From Peptoniphilus ovalis (GTDB lineage Bacteria > Bacillota > Clostridia > Tissierellales > Peptoniphilaceae), in assembly GCF_018919265.1 (NCBI RefSeq), contig NZ_JAHLQO010000004.1, forward strand, positions 1 to 64,000: a stretch of DNA of 64,000 nucleotides, given 5' to 3'. A program made the position numbers and the translations under genes. Below are positions 1 through 8,886 of the stretch, one piece after another (position 1 is the first letter of the stretch; the number at the start of each line of letters is the position of its first letter). The notes below the pieces were generated by a model. It was not told the origin of the DNA and searched no databases. It saw nothing but the letters and a program-made list of their open reading frames with translations.

Positions 1-650
1 TTAAAACTATATATAATTGGCTTTATTCTGGTATTATAAATTTTAATATTACAAAGCTTAGAAGAAAAGCTAAGTCAAGGAAAGTAAAAGAAACAAGAGG
101 AAGATTTAATATTGGAACTTCAATAAGAAAAAGACCTAAGCTGATAAAGAAAAGAGAAGAATTTGGTCATTGGGAATTAGATACGGTTGTATCATCTATA
201 GGTAAAAGTAAAGGATGTTTAGCTACTTTTGTTGAAATGAAATCTAGGTTTTATATAGCAATACCTATGAAAGATAGAAGTAAGGATTCAATGTTAGAGG
301 CAATGAAGAAATTGATATATCCACTCCCATAACAAGCCTTAAAAAGCTTCACAACTGATAGAGGGAAAGAATTTGCCTGCTATAAAGACATAGAAAACAT
401 GGGGATAGAATTCTATTTTGCAGATCCATACTCAGCTTGGCAAAGAGGGACTAATGAGAACTCCAATGGACTTTTAAGAGAATACTATTCAAAGAAAACA
501 GATTTAGCAAAAATATCAGTTAATGAAATAATTAAAAATTTAATGGAGCTTAATAGTAGACCTAGAAAGCGTCTAAATTATCAAACTCCATTTGATGTAT
601 TTATGCACGAACTTAGTTTAATTTAAGTGTCGCATTATTATTTGCAATTC
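1..650 (+). mobile_element. IS30-family insertion sequence, 5' part outside window
   Basis: The 3' end of an IS30-type element. It holds the catalytic part of the transposase, followed at about 627-650 by an AT-rich end (beginning TGTCGCATTATT) that looks like the right terminal inverted repeat. The left end and target duplication lie outside the window, so the repeat call is an inference. The element sits just downstream of the BMP lipoprotein gene, convergent with it and separated from it by that gene's terminator. Confidence 0.75.
3..626 (+). pseudogene. IS30-family transposase, interrupted by an in-frame stop
   Basis: This is a DDE-type transposase of the IS30 family that would cut and join the element's ends. 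The reading frame is open from the window edge and shows the three expected regions: WELDTVV with the first Asp, TTDRGKEF with the second Asp, and the region from GTNENSNGLLREY containing the Glu. A TAA codon at 330-332, between the first and second Asp, interrupts the frame where a sense codon such as GAA or CAA would be expected. The downstream part could restart at ATG 399 but would lack two catalytic residues. The copy is therefore probably inactive unless a stop-suppressed product is made. The N-terminal helix-turn-helix is outside the window. Confidence 0.85.
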
Positions 651-673
651 ATAATTTATAATTAATCTTAATC

Positions 674-706
674 ACAATAAAAAAGTAGATGGGTTTTCCA
701 TCTACT
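674..706 (-). terminator. Rho-independent terminator of the BMP lipoprotein gene
   Basis: A perfect 9-bp stem (684-692 with 698-706) with a short T-rich loop. On the minus strand it is followed by a run of T. It lies 16 bases beyond the stop codon of the lipoprotein gene. Confidence 0.85.
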
Positions 707-721
707 CTTCTGTTTATAATC

Positions 722-1792
722 TTATTTATATTCGTTATAAGTTTCTTCATTATAAGGAACTTTAATTTCTCCGTCAATTATCTTCTTAGAGATTTCTTCT
801 ACGCTCTTTAAGATTTCTGGTTTAACATTTTTGTCTGATGTTGGTGCAATTCCTACTGCTCCTCCATCTGCAAGTCCAAATTCGATTGTCTTTCCACCTT
901 CGAATTTTCCATCTTTCATTTCTTGTACTACTTCATATACTGCTACGTCAGCGTTTTTCATAGCTGATGTTAATACATTTTCAGGTGCAAGTGCATTTTG
1001 GTCTCTATCTACGCCAATTGCATATTTGCCAGCTTCTTTTGCTGCTTCAATAACTCCGTCTCCAGCTCCCCCTGCTGCGTGGAATACAACATCTGCTCCG
1101 TTTTGATACATTGTTGTTGTTATTGATTTACCTTTTTGTGCATCTGTAAAGTTGCCTACATATTGGCTAAGGATTTCAATTTCAGTTCCTTTTTCTTTAG
1201 CTGCGTAATCTACACCAGCTCTGTAACCATATTCAAATCCCCAAATGATGTTTCCTTCTTGTCCACCAACAAATCCTACTTTATTAGTTTCAGAAGTCAT
1301 ACCAGCGATATATCCAACTAAGAATGATGGTTCTTGCGCTCTAAACATGATTCCAAGTAAGTTAGATGGTGCTTCTGCTTGTCCGCCATTAGTTACGTCA
1401 ACGTCTACTATTGCATAATTGATTTCTGGATATTGATTTGCTGCATCTGCTATTGCATCGCCCATTTTAAATCCAGCACCAACTATAAGATTTTTTTCTT
1501 GATCTGCAAAAGTTTCAAGATTTGGTGTATAGTCTTTTGAGTCTTTAGATTCTAGGTAATCTGCTTCAAGACCAAAATCAGTTTTTGCTTTGTCAAGTCC
1601 TTCCCAAACTCCTTGGTTGAAAGATTGGTCATTAACTCCACCTTCGTCAGTTACAAAACCTACTTTGATTTCAGATGTCGCTGCTGCATCTTTTGCTCCT
1701 TCAGCTGGTTTTGCTTCATTCTTTCCGCCTCCACATGCCACAAGCGTCATTGCAAGTGTTAGTACAGATAGTAAAGTGATTTTCTTTTTCAT
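722..1792 (-). CDS. BMP/TmpC-family substrate-binding lipoprotein (nucleoside ABC transport)
   Basis: A 356-residue lipoprotein of the Bmp (PnrA/TmpC) family, which captures purine or other nucleosides outside the membrane for an ABC importer. The N-terminus is a lipoprotein signal with lipobox LVAC, so Cys20 is the predicted lipidated residue, followed by a short Gly/Ala/Lys linker. The mature part carries family hallmarks such as VGFVTDEGGVNDQSFNQG and the GVDRDQ region near the C-terminus. The start is supported by an AGGAGG site about 10 bases upstream. It forms its own transcription unit with a promoter and terminator. The ATPase and permease genes that normally accompany it are not in this window, so the partner is unknown. 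Confidence 0.9.
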   Translation of the reverse strand: MKKKITLLSVLTLAMTLVACGGGKNEAKPAEGAKDAAATSEIKVGFVTDEGGVNDQSFNQGVWEGLDKAKTDFGLEADYLESKDSKDYTPNLETFADQEKNLIVGAGFKMGDAIADAANQYPEINYAIVDVDVTNGGQAEAPSNLLGIMFRAQEPSFLVGYIAGMTSETNKVGFVGGQEGNIIWGFEYGYRAGVDYAAKEKGTEIEILSQYVGNFTDAQKGKSITTTMYQNGADVVFHAAGGAGDGVIEAAKEAGKYAIGVDRDQNALAPENVLTSAMKNADVAVYEVVQEMKDGKFEGGKTIEFGLADGGAVGIAPTSDKNVKPEILKSVEEISKKIIDGEIKVPYNEETYNEYK

Positions 1793-1824
1793 AATAAATA
1801 AATCCTCCTTTTTATTTTGATTAA

Positions 1825-1853
1825 ATTATATAATATAATACGTATTAATTCAA
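1825..1853 (-). promoter_or_regulatory. Sigma-A type promoter of the BMP lipoprotein gene
   Basis: Minus-strand TTGAAT (1853-1848), a 17-base spacer and TATAAT (1830-1825). This places the transcript start near 1818, just ahead of the ribosome site at 1803-1812. Confidence 0.7.
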
Positions 1854-1904
1854 TTTATTATGTCAAAATAAATTTACTTTTGAATTTAAATGTGTATTTA
1901 ATTT

Positions 1905-1930
1905 TACAAAAAAAGAGAGACCTAAGTCTC
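1905..1930 (-). terminator. Terminator downstream of ppsA
   Basis: Stem GAGAC/GTCTC (1917-1921 with 1926-1930) with a 4-base loop, followed on the minus strand by a run of seven T (1914-1908). It lies just after the ppsA stop codon. The stem is short, but the T-run is good. Confidence 0.7.
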
Positions 1931-1939
1931 CCTTGTATT

Positions 1940-4279
1940 TTATAATTGTCTAAGTTTTTTTAATATTATTTTTTGTTCGACACTTGCTACTAGTCTTCTT
2001 GTGTACTCAACTGTGTCTGGATTTACAGACATTGATGTGATTCCACATTCTACTAAGAATTCTGCAAGCTCAGGATATTGACTTGGTCCTTGTCCACAAA
2101 TTGAACAAGTTATGCCTTTTTTATTTGCAGCATCAATTATTGTCTTAAGTGCGATTTTAACTGCATCATTTCTTTCGTCAAAGTATCCCATGTTATTTAG
2201 AATTCCAGAATCTCTATCTGCACCCATTACAAGTTGAGTTAGGTCATTTGATCCAATTGAGAATCCATCAACTAATTCCGCAAATTCTTCCGCTTGAAGA
2301 ACAACTGCTGGAACTTCTGCCATAATCCAAATCTTGAAGTTTTTAGATTGTACAAGCCCTTCTTCAGCCATAATCCCCTTAACAACTTTTAATTCTTCAG
2401 GAGTTCTAACAAATGGAAGCATTACAATTACGTTAGTAAGTCCATATTCTTCTCTTACTTTTTTAATTGCTTGGCACTCAAGTCTAAATCCTTCTTCATA
2501 TTCAGGAGAGATATATCTTGAAACACCTCTCCAACCAATCATTGGATTTGCTTCAATTGGTTCAACTTCGTCTCCACCTTTTAGTCCTCTAAATTCATTA
2601 GTTCTAAAGTCACTTGTTCTAACAACTAAATTCTTTGGATAAATTGCTTGAGCAACTTTTGAAATTCCTTCAGCAAGTTTCTCAACCATGAAGTCTCCTT
2701 GTCCGTTTTTAACAAGATACATTGGGTGAGCGCCAAGCATATTTGTGAATATAAATTCTGTTCTCATAAGTCCAATTCCATCAATTGGTAGAGATTTATA
2801 TTTTTCAATTAATTCAGGTTCTCCAAGGTTCATATAAATTTTAGTTGCAGTTGTAGGAGCAAAAAGATTTCTAAGTTCATCAAGATTTGCAATGCTTGAT
2901 ACTTCTTTGTTAGGAACTTTGCTATCTTCTTTTTCTTTTAAAACTTCCCCTTCGTATACAACACCTCTTGTAGCATCAACTGTAACTGTCATTCCATTTT
3001 TAAGACTCTTTGTCGCAGATTTAGCTCCAACTATACAAGGAATTTGAAGCTCTCTAGATACAATAGCAGCATGACAAGTTCTTCCACCTTCATCTGTTAC
3101 TACTGCTGCACATTTTCTCATGGCAGGTACCATGTCTGGGTTAGTCATTCCTGTTACTAAGATATCTCCTTCTTCTACTAAATTAATTTCAGAGATGTCT
3201 TTTATTAATTTAACTTCTCCTCTTCCAATTCCTGGAGATGCTGGAAGTCCCTTTGCAAGAGTAACGAGTTTTTCTTCTTTTTTATCTCCTAAAGTAGTGA
3301 TAGGTCTTGATTGTAAGAAATAAAATTCTTTTGTGTCTTTATCAAATCCCCATTCAGTATCTTGAACTGATCCATAAAGTTCTTCTACTTTTAATCCTCT
3401 TTCAATAAGTGTATTTAATTCTTCTTTAGAAAGAGCTTCAGCTGAAATGGCATCTTCTCCCAATACATCTTTAACCATTACAGTTTTTGTACCAACGCCA
3501 TCTTCTCTTTTGATAACCATGTATTCTTTTTCGCTGATATTTTCTTCGATAACTTTTTTAGTTTTCTTATCTATTATATATTCATCTGGAGTAACAATTC
3601 CTGATACAACAGCTTCTCCAAGACCATAACTTGCGTTAATCATCATTTCATTAGTGTCATTATTTATAGGATTAGCTGTAAACATTACACCTGATTTTTC
3701 TGAGTTAACCATCTTTTGTATAACTACTGATAGAGCTACATCAAAGTGATCAAAGTTTTGCTTTTCTCTGTAGTAAATCGCTCTAGATGTCCAAAGTGAT
3801 GCGAAACAATCTCTAATGTGATTTAATAATTCTTCTTCACCGCTAATGTGAAGATAAGTATCTTGTTGTCCTGCGAAAGATGCATCTGGCAAATCTTCTG
3901 CAGTTGCTGAAGATCTAACAGCTACTTCAGGATCTTTAACTCCTATGCTTTCTGAGAATTCTCTGTAAGCTCTTAAAATTTCTTCTTCAAGTTCTGGGTT
4001 AAAATCCTTTTCTTTAATTTTATTTTGAATTTCTTCAGATGCTCTTGTAAGTTCATCCACATCGTCAACATCTACTGCTTCCATTAAAAGTTTAACAACT
4101 TCGTCAAGTTCTGCGTATTTAATAAATTCTGTGTATCCACCTGCTGTTACACAAAATCCCGGTGGCACAGGAAGTCCAAAGCTAGTTAATTCCCCTAAAT
4201 TAGCTCCTTTTCCTCCAACAATTCCAACATCATCCTTGCCAATTTCATTAAACCATTTAATATAATTATACTTAGACAT
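1940..4279 (-). CDS. ppsA: Phosphoenolpyruvate synthase (pyruvate, water dikinase)
   Basis: A 779-residue enzyme, normal length for the family. It converts pyruvate, ATP and water to phosphoenolpyruvate, AMP and phosphate, feeding gluconeogenesis in the cytoplasm. Order of domains: N-terminal ATP-grasp (GGKGANLGELT near residue 23, VRSSATAEDLPDASFAGQQD near 121-140), the swivelling phosphohistidine domain (GGRTCHAAIVSRE, with phosphorylated His403), and the C-terminal PEP/pyruvate barrel (GSNDLTQLVMGADRDSG and a CSICGQGPSQ motif). The ATG is preceded by AAGGAGG. An extended -10 (TGTTATAAT at 4313-4305) upstream suggests its own promoter, and a terminator follows. Orthologues are called PpsA. 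Pyruvate phosphate dikinase is longer and arranged differently, so it is less likely. Confidence 0.93.
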   Translation of the reverse strand: MSKYNYIKWFNEIGKDDVGIVGGKGANLGELTSFGLPVPPGFCVTAGGYTEFIKYAELDEVVKLLMEAVDVDDVDELTRASEEIQNKIKEKDFNPELEEEILRAYREFSESIGVKDPEVAVRSSATAEDLPDASFAGQQDTYLHISGEEELLNHIRDCFASLWTSRAIYYREKQNFDHFDVALSVVIQKMVNSEKSGVMFTANPINNDTNEMMINASYGLGEAVVSGIVTPDEYIIDKKTKKVIEENISEKEYMVIKREDGVGTKTVMVKDVLGEDAISAEALSKEELNTLIERGLKVEELYGSVQDTEWGFDKDTKEFYFLQSRPITTLGDKKEEKLVTLAKGLPASPGIGRGEVKLIKDISEINLVEEGDILVTGMTNPDMVPAMRKCAAVVTDEGGRTCHAAIVSRELQIPCIVGAKSATKSLKNGMTVTVDATRGVVYEGEVLKEKEDSKVPNKEVSSIANLDELRNLFAPTTATKIYMNLGEPELIEKYKSLPIDGIGLMRTEFIFTNMLGAHPMYLVKNGQGDFMVEKLAEGISKVAQAIYPKNLVVRTSDFRTNEFRGLKGGDEVEPIEANPMIGWRGVSRYISPEYEEGFRLECQAIKKVREEYGLTNVIVMLPFVRTPEELKVVKGIMAEEGLVQSKNFKIWIMAEVPAVVLQAEEFAELVDGFSIGSNDLTQLVMGADRDSGILNNMGYFDERNDAVKIALKTIIDAANKKGITCSICGQGPSQYPELAEFLVECGITSMSVNPDTVEYTRRLVASVEQKIILKKLRQL

Positions 4280-4304
4280 ATTATCCTCCTTTTTTACTAC
4301 AAAT

Positions 4305-4313
4305 ATTATAACA
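4305..4313 (-). promoter_or_regulatory. Extended -10 element upstream of ppsA
   Basis: TGTTATAAT on the minus strand, about 26 bases ahead of the ppsA ATG. No good -35 was found at the right distance, as is common with TG-extended promoters. Confidence 0.5.
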
Positions 4314-4333
4314 CATTAGTTAAATGTGATACA

Positions 4334-4867
4334 CTATTTTTTAAAAGATTTTTTTAATTCTTGTATAGACATAGTTGAAATATTGTCTCTGTTGATTTTA
4401 AGCTCATCTACAAAATCGTATATTTCTTCTATTGAAGGTCCCTCTACTTCTACATATGGATTTGGATAAGTATGTTCATCCCATGTATCGATGTCAATTA
4501 TAAGATTTTTATAAGTGTACTTCTTTCTGTTTTTATAACCCTTGTCGAATTTATCATAGTCTAGAAGTTCTAAAATTTTTATCAGTTCTTTTTCATCACT
4601 TATTTCAGTAGTGTGTTCTATATTATCTCTAACTTTTATATCAGAAATATTTTCTTTAAATGTGAAATACTTTTTAACTTCATCTCCTGATTTTGCAATT
4701 CTAATTCTAAGATAACCCTTCTTTTTATAAATCTTATGTGCTGTAGAATTTATGGTAATATTAATTTGATCTTCTTCTTTTATAAATTGTGCTCCAATTT
4801 CTTTTAATTTTTCTTCAAAATCATTTATGTCGATGTCTAATAATTTAACTTCTATTTCTCGTTCCAT
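4334..4867 (-). CDS. CYTH-domain (triphosphate tunnel) protein
   Basis: A 177-residue protein starting MEREIEVKLL, the ExExK signature of the CYTH superfamily, whose members (thiamine triphosphatase, inorganic triphosphatase, class IV adenylate cyclase) bind triphosphates with divalent metal in a beta tunnel. Further basic/acidic strands fit the fold: YLRIRIAK near residue 73, KKYFTFKEN near 86 and EVEGPS near 140. Bacterial members of this size are usually triphosphatases, but the substrate cannot be read from sequence. It is the last gene of a four-gene unit. Its ATG shares one base with the stop of the preceding phosphoesterase gene (TAATG), so translation is coupled. A GGAGG site supports the start. 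Confidence 0.8.
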   Translation of the reverse strand: MEREIEVKLLDIDINDFEEKLKEIGAQFIKEEDQINITINSTAHKIYKKKGYLRIRIAKSGDEVKKYFTFKENISDIKVRDNIEHTTEISDEKELIKILELLDYDKFDKGYKNRKKYTYKNLIIDIDTWDEHTYPNPYVEVEGPSIEEIYDFVDELKINRDNISTMSIQELKKSFKK

Positions 4868-5550
4868 TATTCCTCCAAAACAATATCTAAATCAAAATTT
4901 AAAAAATCACTTGCTACAAATTGATATTCAACTCCAAGCATTTCTCCTTGAAATCTATATTTATGACCTTGTCCATGTAAATGGCCGTAGACACATTTTT
5001 CCACACCATAATCTGAAAGCATTTTTGAAAATTCATTAGGCTTAAAATCTTGATTAAAGGGCGGGTAATGAATCATTGCAATAATTTTTTTATTTTTTGC
5101 TTCTTTTAAAGAGTTTTCAAGTCTGATTACTTCTCTTAAATAAATCTTCTCATCATTTTCATTAAATTCAAAAGAATCGCGAGAAGCCCATCCTCTTGTG
5201 CCACAAATTGAATAATCTTTGTACTCGAATGAATTGTTAAATAAAAATTCAATGCTTTCAAAACCCAAGTTATTCATCTTATTTAAAGACGACCACCAAT
5301 AATCATGATTTCCTTTTGAAATAATCTTCTTCCCTGGAAGATTATCAATTCTTTTCAAATCATCTATTGAATCTTTTAATTTTAAAGCCCAAGATATATC
5401 TCCAGGAAGTAGAACTAAATCTTCTTCATTAATCCTTTTTTTCCAATTATTAATTATTTTTTCTTCATGGTCTATCCAATTTTCGCCAAATACATCCATA
5501 GGTTTTTCTTTTGAATAATCAAAATGTAAATCTCCTATTGCATATATCAT
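4867..5550 (-). CDS. Calcineurin-like metallophosphoesterase
   Basis: A 227-residue cytoplasmic phosphoesterase with the five metal-binding motifs in order: GDLHFD, GDISWAL, GNHDYWW, HYPPF and GHLHG. Dinuclear metal phosphatases of this kind act on nucleotides, phosphoproteins or nucleic acids, and the substrate is not evident here. I place the start at ATG 5550 because GAGG lies 5 bases upstream. The slightly earlier GTG at 5556 overlaps that ribosome site. It sits 7 bases after the YhaN-like ATPase gene and one base into the CYTH gene, so all are probably co-transcribed. The WAL and GNHDYWW motifs recall a Firmicutes subfamily often annotated as serine/threonine phosphatase, without proof. 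Confidence 0.85.
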   Translation of the reverse strand: MIYAIGDLHFDYSKEKPMDVFGENWIDHEEKIINNWKKRINEEDLVLLPGDISWALKLKDSIDDLKRIDNLPGKKIISKGNHDYWWSSLNKMNNLGFESIEFLFNNSFEYKDYSICGTRGWASRDSFEFNENDEKIYLREVIRLENSLKEAKNKKIIAMIHYPPFNQDFKPNEFSKMLSDYGVEKCVYGHLHGQGHKYRFQGEMLGVEYQFVASDFLNFDLDIVLEE

Positions 5551-5557
5551 ATACACC

Positions 5558-7804
5558 TCAAATATTTATTAAATTATAATTCCTATTCATTTTATTTAAA
5601 ATTTCAATTTCTCTTTTAGTACTTGTGAAAATAATAGTCTGATTATTTTCTCCCAAAATCGAAAGAGTGTTATAAAGTCTATTGTCATCATAGGAATCAA
5701 AGTGACTGTCTAAAATAATAGGTATATTTTTATCTGATATTATTTTAGAAATAGATAATCTAAATGATAAATAAATTTGGTCAATTGTTCCTATGCTTAG
5801 ACTACTTAAATCTACATAATCATTAAGATCATTGTCATAGATTTTAATATTAAATTTATCGTCAATTAAAATCTCATCATACTTTGAATCTGTGATTTGA
5901 GAAATTATTTTTTCAATATTATTTTTAATTGCAGGAAGACTATCTTCTCTTCTACTTTTCATAAAACTTTTAAGTTTAGAAATTGAAAATTCTAACACTT
6001 CTTTATTATGTTCTAATTTCTCAAGTCTTCTATTTAATTCATAGGACTTTTCTTTTAAGCTTCTGTACTTTGAAAGAGAATCTTCTAATGCACTTAAAAC
6101 ACCTTCTAAGTTAGAAATTTCTAGATTCTCGTTTCTAATTTTATTCTCTATATCAGAAATATCACTTTCTTGATAAATTTCGCCACCTAAGTCTTCTCTT
6201 GATAAGTCCTTAATTTGTAGTTTGATATTATTTATCTCATTTATTGAAGCATCTTTAAAATCATTAAATTTATTTTTGAATTCAGAAATATTATTTACTC
6301 CATATTTATCAAAAATATAATAAATTTCATCTTCAAATTCTTTAATTTTATTTTTTGTATCGATTAATTCTTCCCGATTTCTGTCTTCAACAAGTTTATT
6401 AAATTCTTTTTTACTTAATCGTTTCACATTTTCCAATCTATTATTCTCAAGAATCTGAGAAAGTTCTGTTGTATTTGAAACATTGTATTTATTATAAAGA
6501 ATTTCAAATTCTCTATCATATTTCTGTTTTTCTAAAGTTTTTTCAACTGATTTTTTCTTTAGTATAACTAATTTGTTTTTTAGCCTATTTTGCAAATCTC
6601 TATTTTCTCTATATCTCAATACTCTAAAATATGAATAAGTAAGAGGGATTAGAGATAGAATTATAAAAAAATAATTTTTAAAGTAAATTGATAAAACAAT
6701 TATTAAGACAGAAAGTAAAAATGAAGATATTATTTTTAATAAATAAAAATTTCCATTATTTTTTATATTAACTAGATCTGATGAAATAATTTCCATTTCC
6801 TTAGAAAAATTATCTAAATTTAATTCATTAAGTCTGTCATTAATATTTCTAAAATTTATATAATCTTCTTCATAGTCAGTTTCATCTGAAATAAACTCAT
6901 CATCATTATCAATCATGAGACTATCCAATTTATTAAGGTAAAATCTGATTAATTTATTTAATTCAATTGCTCTATCGTAATCCTCGTAATTTAACTCATC
7001 CTTAATGTTCTTATCTTCCAAAGTTTTTAATTTTTCTTTTAAATTTTGAAGTTCAAATAATTTTCTTCCTCTTAAATTATCTTTCAATTCATTAAGTCTT
7101 TGATTCTTTTTATTAAGTTCATCTAAAACTTCATTATATTTATCTCTTATATGAACTAAACTAGATGATTCATTATTAATCTTATCAAGTTCTGAATAAA
7201 GTCTTCCAATGTCTGAAGTCTTTCTCTTATTAGTACCTAATTTATACAAATCTTCTTCCATTTTTTCCAAAACTTTATTGTAATTAAAGTTTTCATTTGA
7301 TGAGACAGAAAAGTTATCTATTCTTTGTTTTAGTTCATTAGCTGCATCTTCCTCAACTTGTGAAAGTCTTTGAGATAAAAAGAAACTCGAACAATACATT
7401 TTTCTATTTATATCAAAAAATAAAGCTCCCGGCTGAGGAATTCGCGAGTATTCATATAATTTGTCTGAATCTGTTAATTCTTCGCCTTTGTATATATCTA
7501 AAATATTTAAAGTATCATTTTCAAAATCACGAGAAATTCGATAATCTTTTTTACCATCTGAAAGATTAATATAACCTTTATATAAATTTGAATTCCATGG
7601 TTTTGATTTATCGTAAATATCATCCTTAATTTTCTTTTTTAAAGAATCTTTGCTAAATCCATAAAAAATTCCATCTATAAAATTAACTATAGTAGACTTT
7701 CCGCCCTCATTTTCTCCATAAATTATATTTAAACCATCTTCAAGATGAATTATTTTATCTTCAAACTTTCCAAAATTTAAAAGTCCAAATTCATTAAATT
7801 TCAT
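5558..7804 (-). CDS. YhaN-like coiled-coil AAA ATPase with central membrane segment
   Basis: A 748-residue SMC/Rad50-like ATPase. The N-terminus holds Walker A GENEGGKST (residues 30-38). The C-terminus holds a signature-like LSLSIGTIDQ followed by Walker B IPIILDSHFDSYD. Long charged coiled coils lie between. At about residues 355-398 there are two hydrophobic stretches (ending near YSYFRVL) that look like a membrane hairpin within the coil, a known feature of the Bacillus YhaN type rather than classical SbcC. It follows the SbcD/YhaO-like nuclease gene with an 11-base overlap, the arrangement expected of a nuclease-ATPase complex in DNA repair. The length is somewhat below that of SbcC (about 1000). 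Confidence 0.85.
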   Translation of the reverse strand: MKFNEFGLLNFGKFEDKIIHLEDGLNIIYGENEGGKSTIVNFIDGIFYGFSKDSLKKKIKDDIYDKSKPWNSNLYKGYINLSDGKKDYRISRDFENDTLNILDIYKGEELTDSDKLYEYSRIPQPGALFFDINRKMYCSSFFLSQRLSQVEEDAANELKQRIDNFSVSSNENFNYNKVLEKMEEDLYKLGTNKRKTSDIGRLYSELDKINNESSSLVHIRDKYNEVLDELNKKNQRLNELKDNLRGRKLFELQNLKEKLKTLEDKNIKDELNYEDYDRAIELNKLIRFYLNKLDSLMIDNDDEFISDETDYEEDYINFRNINDRLNELNLDNFSKEMEIISSDLVNIKNNGNFYLLKIISSFLLSVLIIVLSIYFKNYFFIILSLIPLTYSYFRVLRYRENRDLQNRLKNKLVILKKKSVEKTLEKQKYDREFEILYNKYNVSNTTELSQILENNRLENVKRLSKKEFNKLVEDRNREELIDTKNKIKEFEDEIYYIFDKYGVNNISEFKNKFNDFKDASINEINNIKLQIKDLSREDLGGEIYQESDISDIENKIRNENLEISNLEGVLSALEDSLSKYRSLKEKSYELNRRLEKLEHNKEVLEFSISKLKSFMKSRREDSLPAIKNNIEKIISQITDSKYDEILIDDKFNIKIYDNDLNDYVDLSSLSIGTIDQIYLSFRLSISKIISDKNIPIILDSHFDSYDDNRLYNTLSILGENNQTIIFTSTKREIEILNKMNRNYNLINI

Positions 7805-8819
7805 AGTACTGCTCCAAAATATAATCTTTAATCATATTTTTTGATTCTAATTCCAATTCAGAATTACTGAAGCTATTGAAAAAATCATTTAAATAATCTT
7901 CACTCTTTATAATTTCATCTAATGATACTGCTGGCTTTAAATTATTTTTAATTTCAAAATAAAAAGCCTTAATATTATTATTAAGAAAGCTTTCTACTTC
8001 CATAAAATTATTATGGTTACCATTAAGTATTATTCTATAAAGATTTTTATCATTTATGTCACTCTGAATATTACTTAAAATATCATTTAAATTCATATTT
8101 TTATCAATATCAACTGGTAATTTTATAAATTCTCTCTCACTAAAATTTACAAAATCAGCTTCTTTAGTATCTGTATCAAAAACTATTCCGCCTCTTGGAC
8201 CTTCATCTTTAAAAGAGAGTGGTATTATAGATCCGCCATAGTAGACATTTTTTAAAATTCTTTGTCTTTTATGAACATGACCAAGTGCAACATAGTCAAA
8301 ATCTTTTAACTCATCTAAATTTAACATTAAATATCTTTCATCGTTAAAATCATTGTGAAATAATCCAATATTAATATAATTTTTATCAAGCTCTGGCATC
8401 TCAAAATTTTTCAAAAAGCTAAAATTATTGTAAGATACTCCATAAATTCTAGTATTAAGTTCTTCCATTTCATAAAAACTAAGTTCACTGTTAAAAATAT
8501 ACAAATTCTCTGGAAGCTTTACTTTTCCAAAAATATTGTCATTTGACATATAGTCATGGTTCCCAAAAACTATAAATACCTTAGCAGAAATATTTTTTAT
8601 AATATCAAATAATCTATTTAAATCTTTTAGATTAAAAAATTCTTTTTCAAATAAATCTCCTGAGATTAAAAAAATCTCTGCCTTAATTTTATTAGAATAC
8701 TCAGAAGCCTTAACAAGTGCTTTCCAAGTATCTTCTAATAATATATTTGAAATTTCTAGGGGCAGTTTTCCCTTGTAAAATCTTTTTAAATGCAAATCTG
8801 AAATGTGAATTATTTTCAT
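7794..8819 (-). CDS. SbcD/YhaO-like DNA exonuclease (metallophosphoesterase)
   Basis: A 341-residue Mre11-type nuclease. The metal-binding motifs appear in order: SDLHLKR at the N-terminus, GDLFEKE, GNHDYMS, GLFHNDF and GHVHKRQ. It is shorter than E. coli SbcD (400) and closer to YhaO. Family knowledge says such proteins form a complex with a coiled-coil ATPase to process DNA ends and hairpins, and the next gene (overlapping by 11 bases) is such an ATPase. It is the first gene of the unit running down to 4334. The start ATG has a modest GGTGAT ribosome site. A terminator of the preceding unit lies upstream at 8855-8880. Confidence 0.88.
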   Translation of the reverse strand: MKIIHISDLHLKRFYKGKLPLEISNILLEDTWKALVKASEYSNKIKAEIFLISGDLFEKEFFNLKDLNRLFDIIKNISAKVFIVFGNHDYMSNDNIFGKVKLPENLYIFNSELSFYEMEELNTRIYGVSYNNFSFLKNFEMPELDKNYINIGLFHNDFNDERYLMLNLDELKDFDYVALGHVHKRQRILKNVYYGGSIIPLSFKDEGPRGGIVFDTDTKEADFVNFSEREFIKLPVDIDKNMNLNDILSNIQSDINDKNLYRIILNGNHNNFMEVESFLNNNIKAFYFEIKNNLKPAVSLDEIIKSEDYLNDFFNSFSNSELELESKNMIKDYILEQYYEI

Positions 8820-8854
8820 TTTATCACCAAAAATATTATATCACAGAATGGAAT

Positions 8855-8880
8855 TAAAAAAGAGCTTCCTCCTTGGAAGC
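8855..8880 (-). terminator. Terminator of the ybaK-pgm-pfkB-like-isochorismatase unit
   Basis: Stem GCTTCC/GGAAGC (8864-8869 with 8875-8880), then a T-run on the minus strand. It lies just beyond the isochorismatase-like gene and separates that unit from the SbcD/YhaO unit. Confidence 0.8.
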
Positions 8881-8886
8881 CCCTTG

